The notes: a model not told the origin generated them from the sequence alone. DNA of 39,567 bases from Gammaproteobacteria bacterium (GCA_017854775.1 JAFMHC010000018.1:1-39567); one strand, 5' to 3'; counted from the first letter of the stretch, positions 7,692 through 16,130 are shown. Numbers and translations are program-made.

Positions 7692-9080
7692 ATGTTTAAA
7701 TACAAGGTGATGAAATTGACAACAAACAAGGTAAGCGAAGAATTAGAAGAATTCATGAACGGTTTGAAACGACGCAATCCAGGGGAGACTGAATTTCAAC
7801 AAGCGGTAGAAGAAGTGGCGGCCACCATCATTCCTTTTATCCATGACAAACCAAAATACACACAGGCTCGAATTTTAGAGCGCATGAGTGAGCCAGACCG
7901 CATGATCACTTTCCGCGTAGCATGGGAAGACGATGATGGTAACGTGCGAGTTAATCGCGGCTATCGTGTGCAGTGTAATAATGCGATTGGCCCTTACAAG
8001 GGCGGCATTCGCTTTCATAAGAGCGTTACGCCCAGCATCTTAAAGTTTTTAGCGTTTGAGCAGACCTTTAAGAACAGCTTAACCGGCCTACCAATGGGCG
8101 GTGGTAAAGGTGGTGCCGACTTTAATCCTCAAGGTAAATCAGATCGTGAAGTGATGCATTTCTGCCAAGCTTTTATGACTGAGTTGTATCGACATATTGG
8201 GCCATTTACTGACGTACCAGCAGGCGATATCGGCGTTGGTGCGCGTGAAGTAAGTTATATGTTCGGTCAGTACAAGCGTATTCGCAATGAGTTTGTTGGT
8301 GTGCTAACCGGCAAGGGTTTAGAATTTGGTGGTAGTGAGATTCGCACCGAAGCGACCGGCTATGGCTGTGTTTACATGATGGAAGACATGATGAACCATC
8401 ACAATCATAAGCTGGATGGCAAAGTTGCTATCGTCTCTGGCTCTGGAAACGTGGCGCAATATACTTGTGAAAAAGCGACTCAATTAGGCGTCAAAGTTGT
8501 CACTCTCTCTGATTCATCGGGTTACATCTATGATCCTAAAGGTATTGATGCCGAGAAACTGGCTTTCGTAAAAGAGCTTAAAGGTGGCCGTCGCGGTCGT
8601 ATTTCTGAGTACGCTGAGAAATATGGTTGCGAGTTTCACGAAGGTAAAGCTCCTTGGGAAGTAAAAGCTGATTTGGCTTTCCCATGTGCAACGCAAAACG
8701 AGATAACGCTAGACGACGCTAAGATGTTGATTGACAACGGCGTGATGGCGGTTTGCGAAGGCGCGAATATGCCTACCTATAAAGATGGTATCGACGCATT
8801 GTTACATGCTGGCGTGCTATTCGGCCCAAGCAAAGCGGCTAATGCCGGTGGTGTTGCTGTTTCCGGTTTGGAAATGAGCCAGAATAGTATGCGTTTGTCA
8901 TGGGATCGCGAAGAGATGGACAAACGCTTACGCAAAATCATGTCGGGAATTCATGCGAGCTGTGTAAAGCATGGTACCGGTCAGCACGAGACAACCGACC
9001 AAGTTGACTATGTAAAAGGCGCGAATATCGCTGGTTTTATAAAAGTTGCTGATGCTATGTTGGCGTATGGCGTGATGTAA
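7692..9080 (+). CDS. gdhA: NADP-specific glutamate dehydrogenase
   Basis: Interconverts 2-oxoglutarate plus ammonium and glutamate with NADP(H), in the cytoplasm. Alignment by eye to E. coli GdhA is close over the whole length: AIGPYKGGIRFH substrate loop, catalytic lysine in LPMGGGKGGADF, DVPAGDIGVGAREV, the SGSGNVAQY dinucleotide loop, CATQNE, EGANMPT and ANIAGFIKVADAML at the C-terminus. The frame allows a 462-residue protein from 7692. Starting at ATG 7710 gives 456 residues and an N-terminus the same length as E. coli GdhA, with AAGGTG just upstream, so 7710 is the likelier start. It is followed by its own terminator and is monocistronic. Confidence 0.97.
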   Translation: MFKYKVMKLTTNKVSEELEEFMNGLKRRNPGETEFQQAVEEVAATIIPFIHDKPKYTQARILERMSEPDRMITFRVAWEDDDGNVRVNRGYRVQCNNAIGPYKGGIRFHKSVTPSILKFLAFEQTFKNSLTGLPMGGGKGGADFNPQGKSDREVMHFCQAFMTELYRHIGPFTDVPAGDIGVGAREVSYMFGQYKRIRNEFVGVLTGKGLEFGGSEIRTEATGYGCVYMMEDMMNHHNHKLDGKVAIVSGSGNVAQYTCEKATQLGVKVVTLSDSSGYIYDPKGIDAEKLAFVKELKGGRRGRISEYAEKYGCEFHEGKAPWEVKADLAFPCATQNEITLDDAKMLIDNGVMAVCEGANMPTYKDGIDALLHAGVLFGPSKAANAGGVAVSGLEMSQNSMRLSWDREEMDKRLRKIMSGIHASCVKHGTGQHETTDQVDYVKGANIAGFIKVADAMLAYGVM

Positions 9081-9122
9081 ACTAGCCCAAGCAGTTAGTT
9101 AAACTAGCTCAAGCTGTTAAGT
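9079..9122 (+). repeat. Imperfect 22-bp tandem duplication after gdhA
   Basis: Two adjacent 22-bp copies, 9079-9100 and 9101-9122, both begin AAACTAGC and share most positions (CAAGC, then GTTA). The first overlaps the gdhA stop codon. It looks like a small local duplication in the 3' untranslated region, just before the terminator. Confidence 0.6.
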
Positions 9123-9132
9123 AAAATTAAAG

Positions 9133-9168
9133 CGCACATACCATATTCATTGGGTGTGCGTTTTTTTT
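9133..9168 (+). terminator. Intrinsic terminator of gdhA
   Basis: The stem CGCACA..CC (9133-9142) pairs with GG..TGTGCG (about 9152-9160), with a small bulge, and is followed directly by eight T residues (9161-9168). It lies 52 bp after the gdhA stop codon. Confidence 0.85.
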
Positions 9169-9188
9169 GCCGAACTCATTTACCTAGC

Positions 9189-9203
9189 TGTTCTAAAAGA
9201 ACA
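9189..9203. promoter_or_regulatory. Short perfect inverted repeat before the DUF924 gene
   Basis: TGTTCT, 3-nt spacer, AGAACA, about 75 bp upstream of the DUF924 start. Size and position fit an operator, but nothing identifies the binding protein and a 6-bp arm can arise by chance. Confidence 0.25.
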
Positions 9204-9276
9204 AATTAGTTTGCCTGATAACTGGATATACTTCGATATCGATGTATAAGCGGCCAAATATATTGGAGAATCGAAA

Positions 9277-9813
9277 ATGCACAATGAAATTATAGAATTC
9301 TGGTTTATTGAAATCGATAAAGTTAAATGGTTCAAAAAAGATCAGAGTTTTGATGAACTAATTCGATCAAGGTTCAGCGAAGTGCATGTCCAAGCTTCTA
9401 AATGCGAATTATTTTCTTGGCGCTCGACAGCCCTTGGTTGTCTCGCTGAAATTATTGTACTAGACCAATTTTCAAGAAATATGTATCGCGGCAAGGCAGA
9501 GTCGTTTGCCCATGATTCTTTGGCGCTATCGCTGGCACAGTCGGCAATATCGAAAGGGTTTGATTTAGAGTTAACGTCGCAACAAAAAAGTTTTCTATAT
9601 ATGCCGTTTATGCATAGTGAGTCACTAATAATTCATCAGCAAGCGATGACTTTATTTACCAATCTTGGTGTCGAATCAAACTTGAAGTTCGAAGTTAAAC
9701 ACAAATTGATAATTGAACAGTTTGGTCGCTATCCTCATAGAAATAAGATCTTGGGCCGCGCCTCGACTAGCGAGGAGGATAGTTTCTTATCACAACCTGG
9801 GTCTGGCTTTTAA
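9277..9813 (+). CDS. DUF924 family protein
   Basis: A 178-residue protein with the features of the DUF924 family: an N-terminal IIEFWF motif, W38-type WFKKDQSFDELIRSRF segment, the central LAEIIVLDQFSRNMYRG block, the helical FLYMPFMHSE block and a C-terminal EQFGRYPHRNKILGR. The family is all-helical and resembles TPR folds; its biochemical role is not established. No signal peptide or membrane segment is seen. GGAG about 9 nt before the ATG supports the start. It stands alone between the gdhA terminator and the ECF41 operon and is not obviously part of either. Confidence 0.93.
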   Translation: MHNEIIEFWFIEIDKVKWFKKDQSFDELIRSRFSEVHVQASKCELFSWRSTALGCLAEIIVLDQFSRNMYRGKAESFAHDSLALSLAQSAISKGFDLELTSQQKSFLYMPFMHSESLIIHQQAMTLFTNLGVESNLKFEVKHKLIIEQFGRYPHRNKILGRASTSEEDSFLSQPGSGF

Positions 9814-9964
9814 GGGATAGCCGGAGTAGGTTTTATTAGTTCGCCCAGCCATTACTGATTTTAGTGAATACCATTATCTGAGGCAGACATTTGCGATAAA
9901 ATTAGTGTCCTACGAGCTGGAGAGCTAAATCACCAGTTCGGTCTATTCACGCACATTTTTGTTC

Positions 9965-10013
9965 CTAAGTTTTTGCCACTAAGTTTTTAACTAAGTTTTT
10001 TTACTAAGTAAGT
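9965..10013 (+). repeat. CTAAGTTTTT short degenerate repeats
   Basis: CTAAGTTTTT occurs at 9965-9974, 9979-9988 and 9991-10000, with a fourth partial copy CTAAGTAAGT at 10004-10013, immediately upstream of the ECF41-type promoter. Spacing is irregular (14, 12 and 13 bp). It is an AT-rich, possibly bent, stretch in a position where upstream elements act; it may also be simple low-complexity drift. Confidence 0.4.
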
Positions 10014-10037
10014 CACAAATCCAAGCGCTATTTCGTC
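10011..10037 (+). promoter_or_regulatory. Predicted ECF41-dependent promoter
   Basis: AGTCACA (10011-10017), exactly 16 nt, then CGTC (10034-10037). The known ECF41 target motif is TGTCACA-N16-CGTC, so only the first base differs. The -10 element lies 32 bp upstream of the first gene of an operon whose third gene encodes an ECF41-type sigma factor. This is the arrangement expected for autoregulation. Confidence 0.75.
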
Positions 10038-10069
10038 ATAGAGGTACACAAACTACTTGCTTATTTCCG

Positions 10070-10450
10070 ATGAAGAAACTACTTATTTGCTTAGGACTAT
10101 ATTACATACTGCTTGGATTCTACCTTTTATTCGCACCTATGCATTTTTATGAGATGACACCAGGTGTCTCAATGATGGGGCCATACAACAAGCACTTTGT
10201 CTTAGATGTATCATTCGCCTTTCTTGCCAGTGGCATCGCGGTTCAATTGGGGGCAATTCAGTCCAATAAATTGGCCTCAATGATGGGCGCTTTATGGCCA
10301 CTGATGCACGCATTATTTCATATAACGATTTGGATTAGGCGCGACTTCATTATTGACCGTGTCAGCGTGTCAGATTTTCTAGCCGTTATTATTCCCGGCT
10401 TACTTGTAATGTTATTGGCTATTAGATTCAATGAGGTGCGCAATGTTTAA
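10070..10450 (+). CDS. Small integral membrane protein of the ECF41 operon
   Basis: A 126-residue very hydrophobic protein with about four membrane segments: roughly 5-24, 45-63, 68-90 and 103-121. Short loops contain FAPMHFYEMTPGV and WIRRDFIIDRVSVSDF. No signal peptide apart from the first segment, no cysteine pair and no catalytic motif is visible, and the family is not recognised beyond general similarity to small DoxX-like or DUF4345-like membrane proteins. First gene downstream of the predicted ECF41 promoter; its end overlaps the next gene by 8 bp, so it is translationally linked to the CGPC protein. In other ECF41 loci the target gene is often a soluble redox enzyme or a DoxX-type protein, and this gene fills that position. 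Confidence 0.75.
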   Translation: MKKLLICLGLYYILLGFYLLFAPMHFYEMTPGVSMMGPYNKHFVLDVSFAFLASGIAVQLGAIQSNKLASMMGALWPLMHALFHITIWIRRDFIIDRVSVSDFLAVIIPGLLVMLLAIRFNEVRNV

Positions 10451-10982
10451 ATTAATGCTGAGCAAAATGATCAATAAATTTGAGTCTCATTATGACTATG
10501 ACGCAAGCTATATGCATGACATCAATTCCATTTCAGCCAGTGCAACGACTCGGTTAATGATGTTGTCGGGCATGACAAATTATAGCGGTAGTAACAAAAC
10601 GATCTGGGGCGGTGCTGCGTTAGCCGCTACCTTGCATGGGGATTGCGGCCCGTGTGCGCAATTAGTAATTGATCGATTGATAGAACAAGGCTTAGATGCA
10701 AAGCAACTTATAGCCTGTATTAATAAAGACTGGCTGACTGCCGCTGATACTGGGCTAGGTTATCGCTTCGCCCAAGCAACCCTATGCAACTTAGAAAACC
10801 TAGAACCGCTGCGCGGCGAAATACTCAAAAAGCATGGTGATAAAGCGCTAATAGCCGCAAGTTTCGCGACTGTCAGCTACCCAGTGTATCCTTTACTAAA
10901 ACGCGCTTTGGGGTCTGCCAAAGCCTGCCAAAAGCTGGTTATTGGTGAATATCAAGCGGTGCATGAACCGCAGCAGGTCTAA
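10443..10982 (+). CDS. Carboxymuconolactone-decarboxylase/AhpD-like protein with CGPC motif
   Basis: An all-helical protein of 179 residues when started at ATG 10443, which has GAGGTG 5 nt upstream; a longer in-frame start at 10431 is less likely. The diagnostic part is H65-G-D-C68-G-P-C71 in a helix, as in AhpD/carboxymuconolactone-decarboxylase-fold peroxidase-type proteins with a redox CxxC. The second half (helices about 75-175) is helical but diverges from standard CMD domains. Proteins of this fold are the classic neighbours and regulatory targets of ECF41 sigma factors. It overlaps the upstream membrane-protein gene by 8 bp, and its stop codon overlaps the sigma-factor start (TAATG). 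A role in thiol or peroxide chemistry is inferred from fold and context only. Confidence 0.8.
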   Translation: MFKLMLSKMINKFESHYDYDASYMHDINSISASATTRLMMLSGMTNYSGSNKTIWGGAALAATLHGDCGPCAQLVIDRLIEQGLDAKQLIACINKDWLTAADTGLGYRFAQATLCNLENLEPLRGEILKKHGDKALIAASFATVSYPVYPLLKRALGSAKACQKLVIGEYQAVHEPQQV

Positions 10983-11845
10983 TGCCTAATTATACTGAAT
11001 ACTTTGAGTTGGAGAGGCCAGCCTTAATGTCGATCGCTTATCAAATGTTGGGCGAACGTGCGGCTGCGCAAGACTTAGTTCAAGATGCCTGGGAGATTTG
11101 GAATAAGGCAGATAAGGCTACCATCGACTCGCCGCCAGCATGGTTGCGAACGGTAACCAATCGATTAGCCATAGACGCTTTGCGATCGGCTAGGAAAAAG
11201 CGCGAAGTATACGTCGGGCCGTGGCTGCCAGAACCGTTGATTGAAGACGTTCAAGGTGGGCCAGATGCCGCTTTGGCATTAGCAAAAGACTGTGAATTAG
11301 CATTAATGTGGGCTATGGAACGCTTAACCATCGAGGAGCGCAGTGCTTTTATTTTACGTAAAGTGTTCGACAGCGACTATGCTGAGTTGTCAGAAGTCTT
11401 AGGCAAAACTGAAGCGAACTGTCGTAAAATCGTTAGTCGGGCCTCGCAGAAAATCGCTTCGACTAAATTGAAGTTTAACGTCACACAGAGCGAAACGTAC
11501 GCGTTGCTAAGTAAATTTACTCAAGCTTGTGCTGCCAAGAATCATGACCAAGTATTATCCTTGCTGGCGCCAGATGTCGTGTCTATTTCTGACGGTGGGG
11601 GCCACGTCCGCGCAGCACTACGACCCTTGTTTGGTGCTCTTGAGGTAAGCGGTGTGTTGCTTTCGATACTACGCAAGTACTCAAGCAATAGCACGACACA
11701 TAGAACCAATGTCAATGGACAACCTGCACTAATTATATCTGCAAATAATCAGCTCAATACTGTATTAACCATCGGCGTCAATGATGCAGGTCTTATCGCT
11801 TGGATCTATATGATGCGGAATCCTTACAAGCTCAGGCTTTGTTAA
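10982..11845 (+). CDS. ECF41-group RNA polymerase sigma factor with SnoaL-like C-terminal domain
   Basis: A 287-residue extracytoplasmic-function sigma factor. Region 2 is about 8-75 (DLVQDAWEIW), region 4 about 100-160 (LTIEERSAFILRKVFD, then the recognition helix LSEVLGKTEANCRKIVSRA). The extra C-terminal SnoaL-like domain (about 170-287) identifies the ECF41 group, together with its three signatures: W81-L-P-E-P in the linker, D204-G-G-G in the domain and N280-P-Y-K-L near the end. The last is NPDKL in most members, so the D-to-Y change is a real deviation. In ECF41 proteins the fused C-terminal domain controls activity in place of an anti-sigma factor, consistent with no anti-sigma gene here. 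The start overlaps the preceding stop by one base. Confidence 0.95.
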   Translation: MPNYTEYFELERPALMSIAYQMLGERAAAQDLVQDAWEIWNKADKATIDSPPAWLRTVTNRLAIDALRSARKKREVYVGPWLPEPLIEDVQGGPDAALALAKDCELALMWAMERLTIEERSAFILRKVFDSDYAELSEVLGKTEANCRKIVSRASQKIASTKLKFNVTQSETYALLSKFTQACAAKNHDQVLSLLAPDVVSISDGGGHVRAALRPLFGALEVSGVLLSILRKYSSNSTTHRTNVNGQPALIISANNQLNTVLTIGVNDAGLIAWIYMMRNPYKLRLC

Positions 11846-11934
11846 CAAGCTATTTGAATACCTATACCTATATGGGTACGTCTTTAACAACCGGCAGGAC
11901 AAAGGCTAAGCCATCGTATTAGCACTGACTTACA

Positions 11935-11960
11935 GTGTGTATTGATTAATCAATACACAC
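11935..11960. repeat. 26-bp perfect palindrome between converging genes
   Basis: Arms GTGTGTATTGATT (11935-11947) and AATCAATACACAC (11948-11960) are perfectly complementary with no spacer. A second small hairpin, ACTTCG/CGAAGT (11961-11966 and 11979-11984), follows directly. The element lies about 90 bp after the sigma-factor stop and before the gspD stop on the opposite strand. It lacks a T tract, so it is not a standard terminator; it could be a transcript-end hairpin for both genes or a protein-binding palindrome. Confidence 0.75.
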
Positions 11961-12049
11961 ACTTCGGCTGGTTCGTAACGAAGTTATTAGGAAAACTAAA
12001 TCATTAGAATTAGCGCATGTCTGCTAAGTTCGCGCAGCCGTGCAGTAAA

Positions 12050-14137
12050 TCAAAGCTGGCTCAACGGAATAGGGCGTAAGCCAATCATTTTCTCTCGATA
12101 TTCTTGAGTAATTGCATCGGTGTCATCGCCGTTAGAGATAACTCGGGGCGTTATCAATACGATCAATTCGGTGCGTTTCGAGACATCGGTCGTAGTGCTG
12201 AATAATTTCCCCAAGCCTGGAATATCTTTAAGTAGTGGAACACCCGCTTCACGGCTCGAACTTTGCTCTCTAATCAAACCGCCTAGTACCACGGTCTGAC
12301 CGTCTCTGATCGACACTGTGCTGTTCAATTGGCGTTGCTGGATAGTAGGGGCATCTATCTGCGATGTAGTGTTGTTGACCACGCTGCTGACTTCTTGGCT
12401 AATCTCCATGGTGACCATGCCGCCCGAATTAACTCGAGGCGAGACGGTTAGCAGAATACCCGTATTACGATATTCGATTTCGTTAACGGTCGGTGCCTCC
12501 GGCGATATATTGCTGACCGCTTGACGCGTCGGGATTGGCACTTCGTCACCGACTAGAATACTAGCTGTGCGATTATTGAGTACCATTAACGAGGGTGACG
12601 AGAGCACTTTTAAGCGCGAATCATCGGCTAAGCCATTGAGCGCCGCACGAACTTCACCTGCACGTTCTACAACGTAGCTGAAGCCCGGTTGAATCGCGCC
12701 GATACCGGAGCCGCCTAAGTCAAGCCCACCACGGGTACTCGAACTTCCCCTGGAGCCGTTTAAATACCACTCTAGGCCATACTGTAAATCGTCGCTTAGG
12801 GTGAGTTCCATAATGCGAGCTTCGACCAGTACTTGTAATGGCGTGCTGTCTAGCTGCTTCATCGCATCGCGAACCGCTTTATAATAATGCGGGCTGCCAG
12901 TCACAATAATACTATTAGTACTTTCATCGGCGACCACTCTAAAGTTATTTTTTTGCTTCAAATTACTTAGTGAGCGCGGTGCAGTTCGGCTGCGCTCATC
13001 ATCGCCACTCAATTGGTTTGTATTACCAAGCCCTGCATTGCCAATTCCAGAACTGCCAAACCCTGTATTTCCAAACCCTGTATTTCCAAACATAGACTCA
13101 AGCAGTTTGGCTAAGTCTGTGGCGCGGCCATTTTGAACTCGGTAGACAAAGAATGCTTGATTCGATGCGCCGCCAGACTTGTCTAAGCGTTCGACCCAAT
13201 CACCGATCATTTTCACCGAGTCGTTATGGTTGGCTATCACCATGATTGCATTAGAGCGCTCAATGGCGATGATGCGCATAGCTTGTGCTTGGCTCTCATC
13301 AATCTGTTGGCCAAATAGCTCGACCAGCTCGCCACGGATTGTTTCGGCGCTGGTGTTATCGACTGGGAATAGGCCAATTGACATTCCTTTTAGCCAGTTT
13401 ACATCGAAGCTACGTGCTAACTCTTTAACCTTGTTTATCTTGCTATTGGAACCGCTCAAGGCCAATAAATTGCCTCGTTTGACCGCCGTCGCCGACACTT
13501 GGTAGCCGTCGAGAAGCTTGGCGAATTCGGTGGCGTCGATATAACGCAATGGAATAATTTCAAAGTTGCCTTGGCTAACGGCTAAGTTATTGTCGGCCCC
13601 AGGCACGATGCTGTAGCTGTTATCTTGAATAATTAAGCGTGCATTAACTGTCGACAACAACACTTCTAAGGTTGGCACTAAATCACTAACAGCCAATCCT
13701 TCTTGGTTATTTAAGCTGACTTGACCCTGTACCTCAGGCGATATAGTGAATTCTTTACCGAGTTGATCGCTGAGGATCATGCGCGCCGCTTCGCGGATAG
13801 GGATGTCGACAAAGTTGAGAACAATGTCGCCGCCTCTAGCGCGGAAGCGTGCATCAGGCGTAGTCGATGAGCGAGGTTTAGGCGCATTGACCGCTTGCCC
13901 AGGATATATTTTAGCCTGTGATTTACCACTCTCGGTTAGCGATAACGCAGTCGCGCGACTATCAGCTGGCGCTTTAAATTTAGCATCGCTGGTATCGGTT
14001 TTAAGCTCGTGGTCTAAGCCTGTAGTGTGACGTTGCCAATTAGGCTTGACAGTTTCACAGCCGACCAGTGACACGACTGCGATGATAGTCAGCCCGTGTC
14101 TCACGCAATTACGTTTAATGTTATTAAAACGAGTCAT
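12050..14137 (-). CDS. gspD: Type II secretion secretin GspD (predicted lipoprotein)
   Basis: A 695-residue outer-membrane secretin that forms the exit pore of the T2SS. A lipoprotein signal ends in LVGC (Cys27). A low-complexity linker (about 45-100) precedes the N0/N1 region (GDIVLNFVDIPIREAARMIL, about 103-180), two further N domains (about 190-320 and 325-430) and the secretin core (about 435-670) with VEARIMEL, VGDEVPIPTR, EYRNTGILLTVSPRV, VVLGGLI and the closing KRTELIVLITPRVI. The third N domain carries a Gly/Asn-rich insertion (about 350-372) made of GFGNT-like pentapeptides. Most classical GspD proteins have a cleaved Sec signal and need a separate pilotin; a self-lipidated secretin may not. 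It is divergent from gspE. Confidence 0.95.
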   Translation of the reverse strand: MTRFNNIKRNCVRHGLTIIAVVSLVGCETVKPNWQRHTTGLDHELKTDTSDAKFKAPADSRATALSLTESGKSQAKIYPGQAVNAPKPRSSTTPDARFRARGGDIVLNFVDIPIREAARMILSDQLGKEFTISPEVQGQVSLNNQEGLAVSDLVPTLEVLLSTVNARLIIQDNSYSIVPGADNNLAVSQGNFEIIPLRYIDATEFAKLLDGYQVSATAVKRGNLLALSGSNSKINKVKELARSFDVNWLKGMSIGLFPVDNTSAETIRGELVELFGQQIDESQAQAMRIIAIERSNAIMVIANHNDSVKMIGDWVERLDKSGGASNQAFFVYRVQNGRATDLAKLLESMFGNTGFGNTGFGSSGIGNAGLGNTNQLSGDDERSRTAPRSLSNLKQKNNFRVVADESTNSIIVTGSPHYYKAVRDAMKQLDSTPLQVLVEARIMELTLSDDLQYGLEWYLNGSRGSSSTRGGLDLGGSGIGAIQPGFSYVVERAGEVRAALNGLADDSRLKVLSSPSLMVLNNRTASILVGDEVPIPTRQAVSNISPEAPTVNEIEYRNTGILLTVSPRVNSGGMVTMEISQEVSSVVNNTTSQIDAPTIQQRQLNSTVSIRDGQTVVLGGLIREQSSSREAGVPLLKDIPGLGKLFSTTTDVSKRTELIVLITPRVISNGDDTDAITQEYREKMIGLRPIPLSQL
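13026..13085 (-). repeat. 15-bp tandem repeats inside gspD
   Basis: Four 15-bp units run from 13026 to 13085; the last two (13056-13070 and 13071-13085) are identical. On the coding strand they give GFGNT-like pentapeptides in a loop of the third N domain. Copy-number change would keep the frame. Confidence 0.8.
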
Positions 14138-14177
14138 AATTGTTCCAGTACTTATTTTTATTATATTAAGCGTAGCA

Positions 14178-14205
14178 TCAGGCGTTTAAAGATCTGAACG
14201 CCTGA
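14178..14205. promoter_or_regulatory. Inverted repeat in the gspD/gspE divergent region
   Basis: TCAGGCGTT (14178-14186) and AACGCCTGA (14197-14205) form perfect 9-bp arms with a 10-nt spacer, 41 bp upstream of the gspD start. It may be a regulator-binding site for the divergent T2SS promoters or a hairpin in the gspD leader. No T tract follows. Confidence 0.45.
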
Positions 14206-14408
14206 ATCATAGCTAATGCCAGCGCCATTGATTTACAGAGTACAACTGAGTTAAATGGTACAGCAGCCTAGTTGCTCGCACAACAGGCCTAAAGTCGCAC
14301 GAAAAGTCGCACAAAAATGTCATAATTGGCGCAAAGCCGCACCGACTCTAGCGCTGTATTAAAGGTGCTAATATCAAAGTTTGATCGCGGCCTAATGCAC
14401 TGTTATGG

Positions 14409-16130
14409 TTGAGATTGAAACTAACTAATTTATCGATTAGCTCCTTGTTAATGAATCAGTCCGAAGCCAAGCCTATAACCGTCGAAGTACTGCAACGATT
14501 TGTTGATCAGGGCTATCTTACTGACAAACAGCGTGACCAACTAGCCAGCGCTAGCAGCGGTGGTTTGAGATCAATGATTGATAATGGTTTGGTGCCTGAA
14601 CGTGCGTTTGCCGAGGTGCTAAGCTCCGCCTTCCGAGCCCCGCTAATTACCCGTCAGCAACTACCCTCGTTGGCGTTACCAGGCACCCAAGACTTGTCTG
14701 GCTTTCTGATTCAACATGAAGCACTGCCGGTATCGTTGGTAAACGGCGTGCTTAGTCTGGCTATGTCTGACCCGTCCGATGAGTTTACCTTGCAAGTATT
14801 AGGCTCCAAATTAAAGTGCCAGGTAGAGCCTCATGTAGCCCTACGCAGCGAGCTTCTTGAGGCACTGGCGAGGGTCTATCCCAATGGCCGGTCGGCTGAT
14901 ACTAAGACCGGAGAAACTGAGACCGGCAAAACCAAGATCGGTAACGTTGACTTATCTGATGACCAGGATCTACCGGATGACCTTAATAGTGAGTCGGTTT
15001 TAGTACGTGACCTGCATCGTTTAATTCAACGGGCGGTCAGCAGTAATGCCTCAGACATTCATTTCGAGCCAGTAGAGTCACGTTTGCGTGTCCGCTTTCG
15101 AATTCATGGGTTGTTGAGAGACATTGATAGTTTTAGTGGCCAATACGCCGATCAAGTTGTCGCCCGTTTAAAACTAATGTCGAAATTAGATGTCACTGAA
15201 CGGCGTCAAGCGCAAAATGGTCGCTTTAAATTCCCCGCCGACGGACGAATGGTTGACCTGCGGGTATCAACGCTACCGCTGCATGATGGTGAAAGCATCG
15301 TGCTGCGCTTATTAGAATTTGGTCTCAGTCAGCAATCACTTCAAGGTCTAGGCTTCAGTGACGATATCGCCGAGTCGATACAGCAAGCAATTAGTTCGCA
15401 GCAAGGGCTGGTATTGATTACCGGCCCAACCGGATCAGGTAAATCGACTACTTTGTATGCATTACTAAATCAGTTGAACCGGCCAGAGCTTAAATTGATC
15501 AGCATTGAAGACCCGGTTGAATTAAACATTGCCGGCATTAATCAGATTCAAGTCGATGAAGATTATGGCATTAGTTTCGCAGCGGCACTAAAAACAGTGC
15601 TACGCCAAGACCCCGACGTGATTATGGTGGGTGAAATTCGCGATGCCGAAACTGCTCAGTTAGCGGCTCAAGCGGCGCTCACCGGTCATCTAGTGTTAGC
15701 GACCTTGCATACTCCCTCAGCCGCATCAGCGATCACTAGGCTGATAAATTTGGGGCTGCCGGAATACCTTGTGTCATCGACGGTGAAAGCGGTCTTAGCT
15801 CAACGCTTGTTGCGACGCGTGTGTCGCGACTGTCAGGATCAGGGTCAAGACACGGATAGCGCAGAGGCTTGTTCGACTTGTGCCGGGCTTAAGTATTCAG
15901 GTCGAACCACGATTGCCGAGTACTTACCGCCGTCAGCCTTTGTTAGTCGAATTTCTGAACAGGTTGGTCAAGTTTCTGAACAGCTTATGGCAACAAGGCT
16001 ATTGAACGGCGTCAGTCTGAATGACGATGCAGCTCGATTGATTGCCTGCGGAGAAACCGATCAAGCCGAAGTGTTTCGGGTTTTGGGGTTTCATGCCCAG
16101 CCTAGCATTCAGTCTAGTAAGCCAATCTAG
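14409..16130 (+). CDS. gspE: Type II secretion ATPase GspE
   Basis: The cytoplasmic hexameric ATPase that powers pseudopilus assembly. Counting from the TTG at 14409 (573 residues), an N-terminal N1E-type domain (about 20-155) and a charged Thr/Lys/Gly-rich linker (about 160-190) lead into the ATPase core: SDIHFEP (215-221), Walker A GPTGSGKST (339-347), the Asp box LISIEDPVE, Walker B VIMVGEIRDAETA and the His box LATLHTPSA. A shortened tetracysteine zinc site (CRDC..CSTC) follows. The TTG start is doubtful: ATG 14451, giving 559 residues, is preferable because family N-termini begin just before a VEVLQRFVDQGYL-like segment, though neither start has a strong ribosome-binding site. It opens the plus-strand gsp operon. 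Confidence 0.95.
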   Translation: MRLKLTNLSISSLLMNQSEAKPITVEVLQRFVDQGYLTDKQRDQLASASSGGLRSMIDNGLVPERAFAEVLSSAFRAPLITRQQLPSLALPGTQDLSGFLIQHEALPVSLVNGVLSLAMSDPSDEFTLQVLGSKLKCQVEPHVALRSELLEALARVYPNGRSADTKTGETETGKTKIGNVDLSDDQDLPDDLNSESVLVRDLHRLIQRAVSSNASDIHFEPVESRLRVRFRIHGLLRDIDSFSGQYADQVVARLKLMSKLDVTERRQAQNGRFKFPADGRMVDLRVSTLPLHDGESIVLRLLEFGLSQQSLQGLGFSDDIAESIQQAISSQQGLVLITGPTGSGKSTTLYALLNQLNRPELKLISIEDPVELNIAGINQIQVDEDYGISFAAALKTVLRQDPDVIMVGEIRDAETAQLAAQAALTGHLVLATLHTPSAASAITRLINLGLPEYLVSSTVKAVLAQRLLRRVCRDCQDQGQDTDSAEACSTCAGLKYSGRTTIAEYLPPSAFVSRISEQVGQVSEQLMATRLLNGVSLNDDAARLIACGETDQAEVFRVLGFHAQPSIQSSKPI

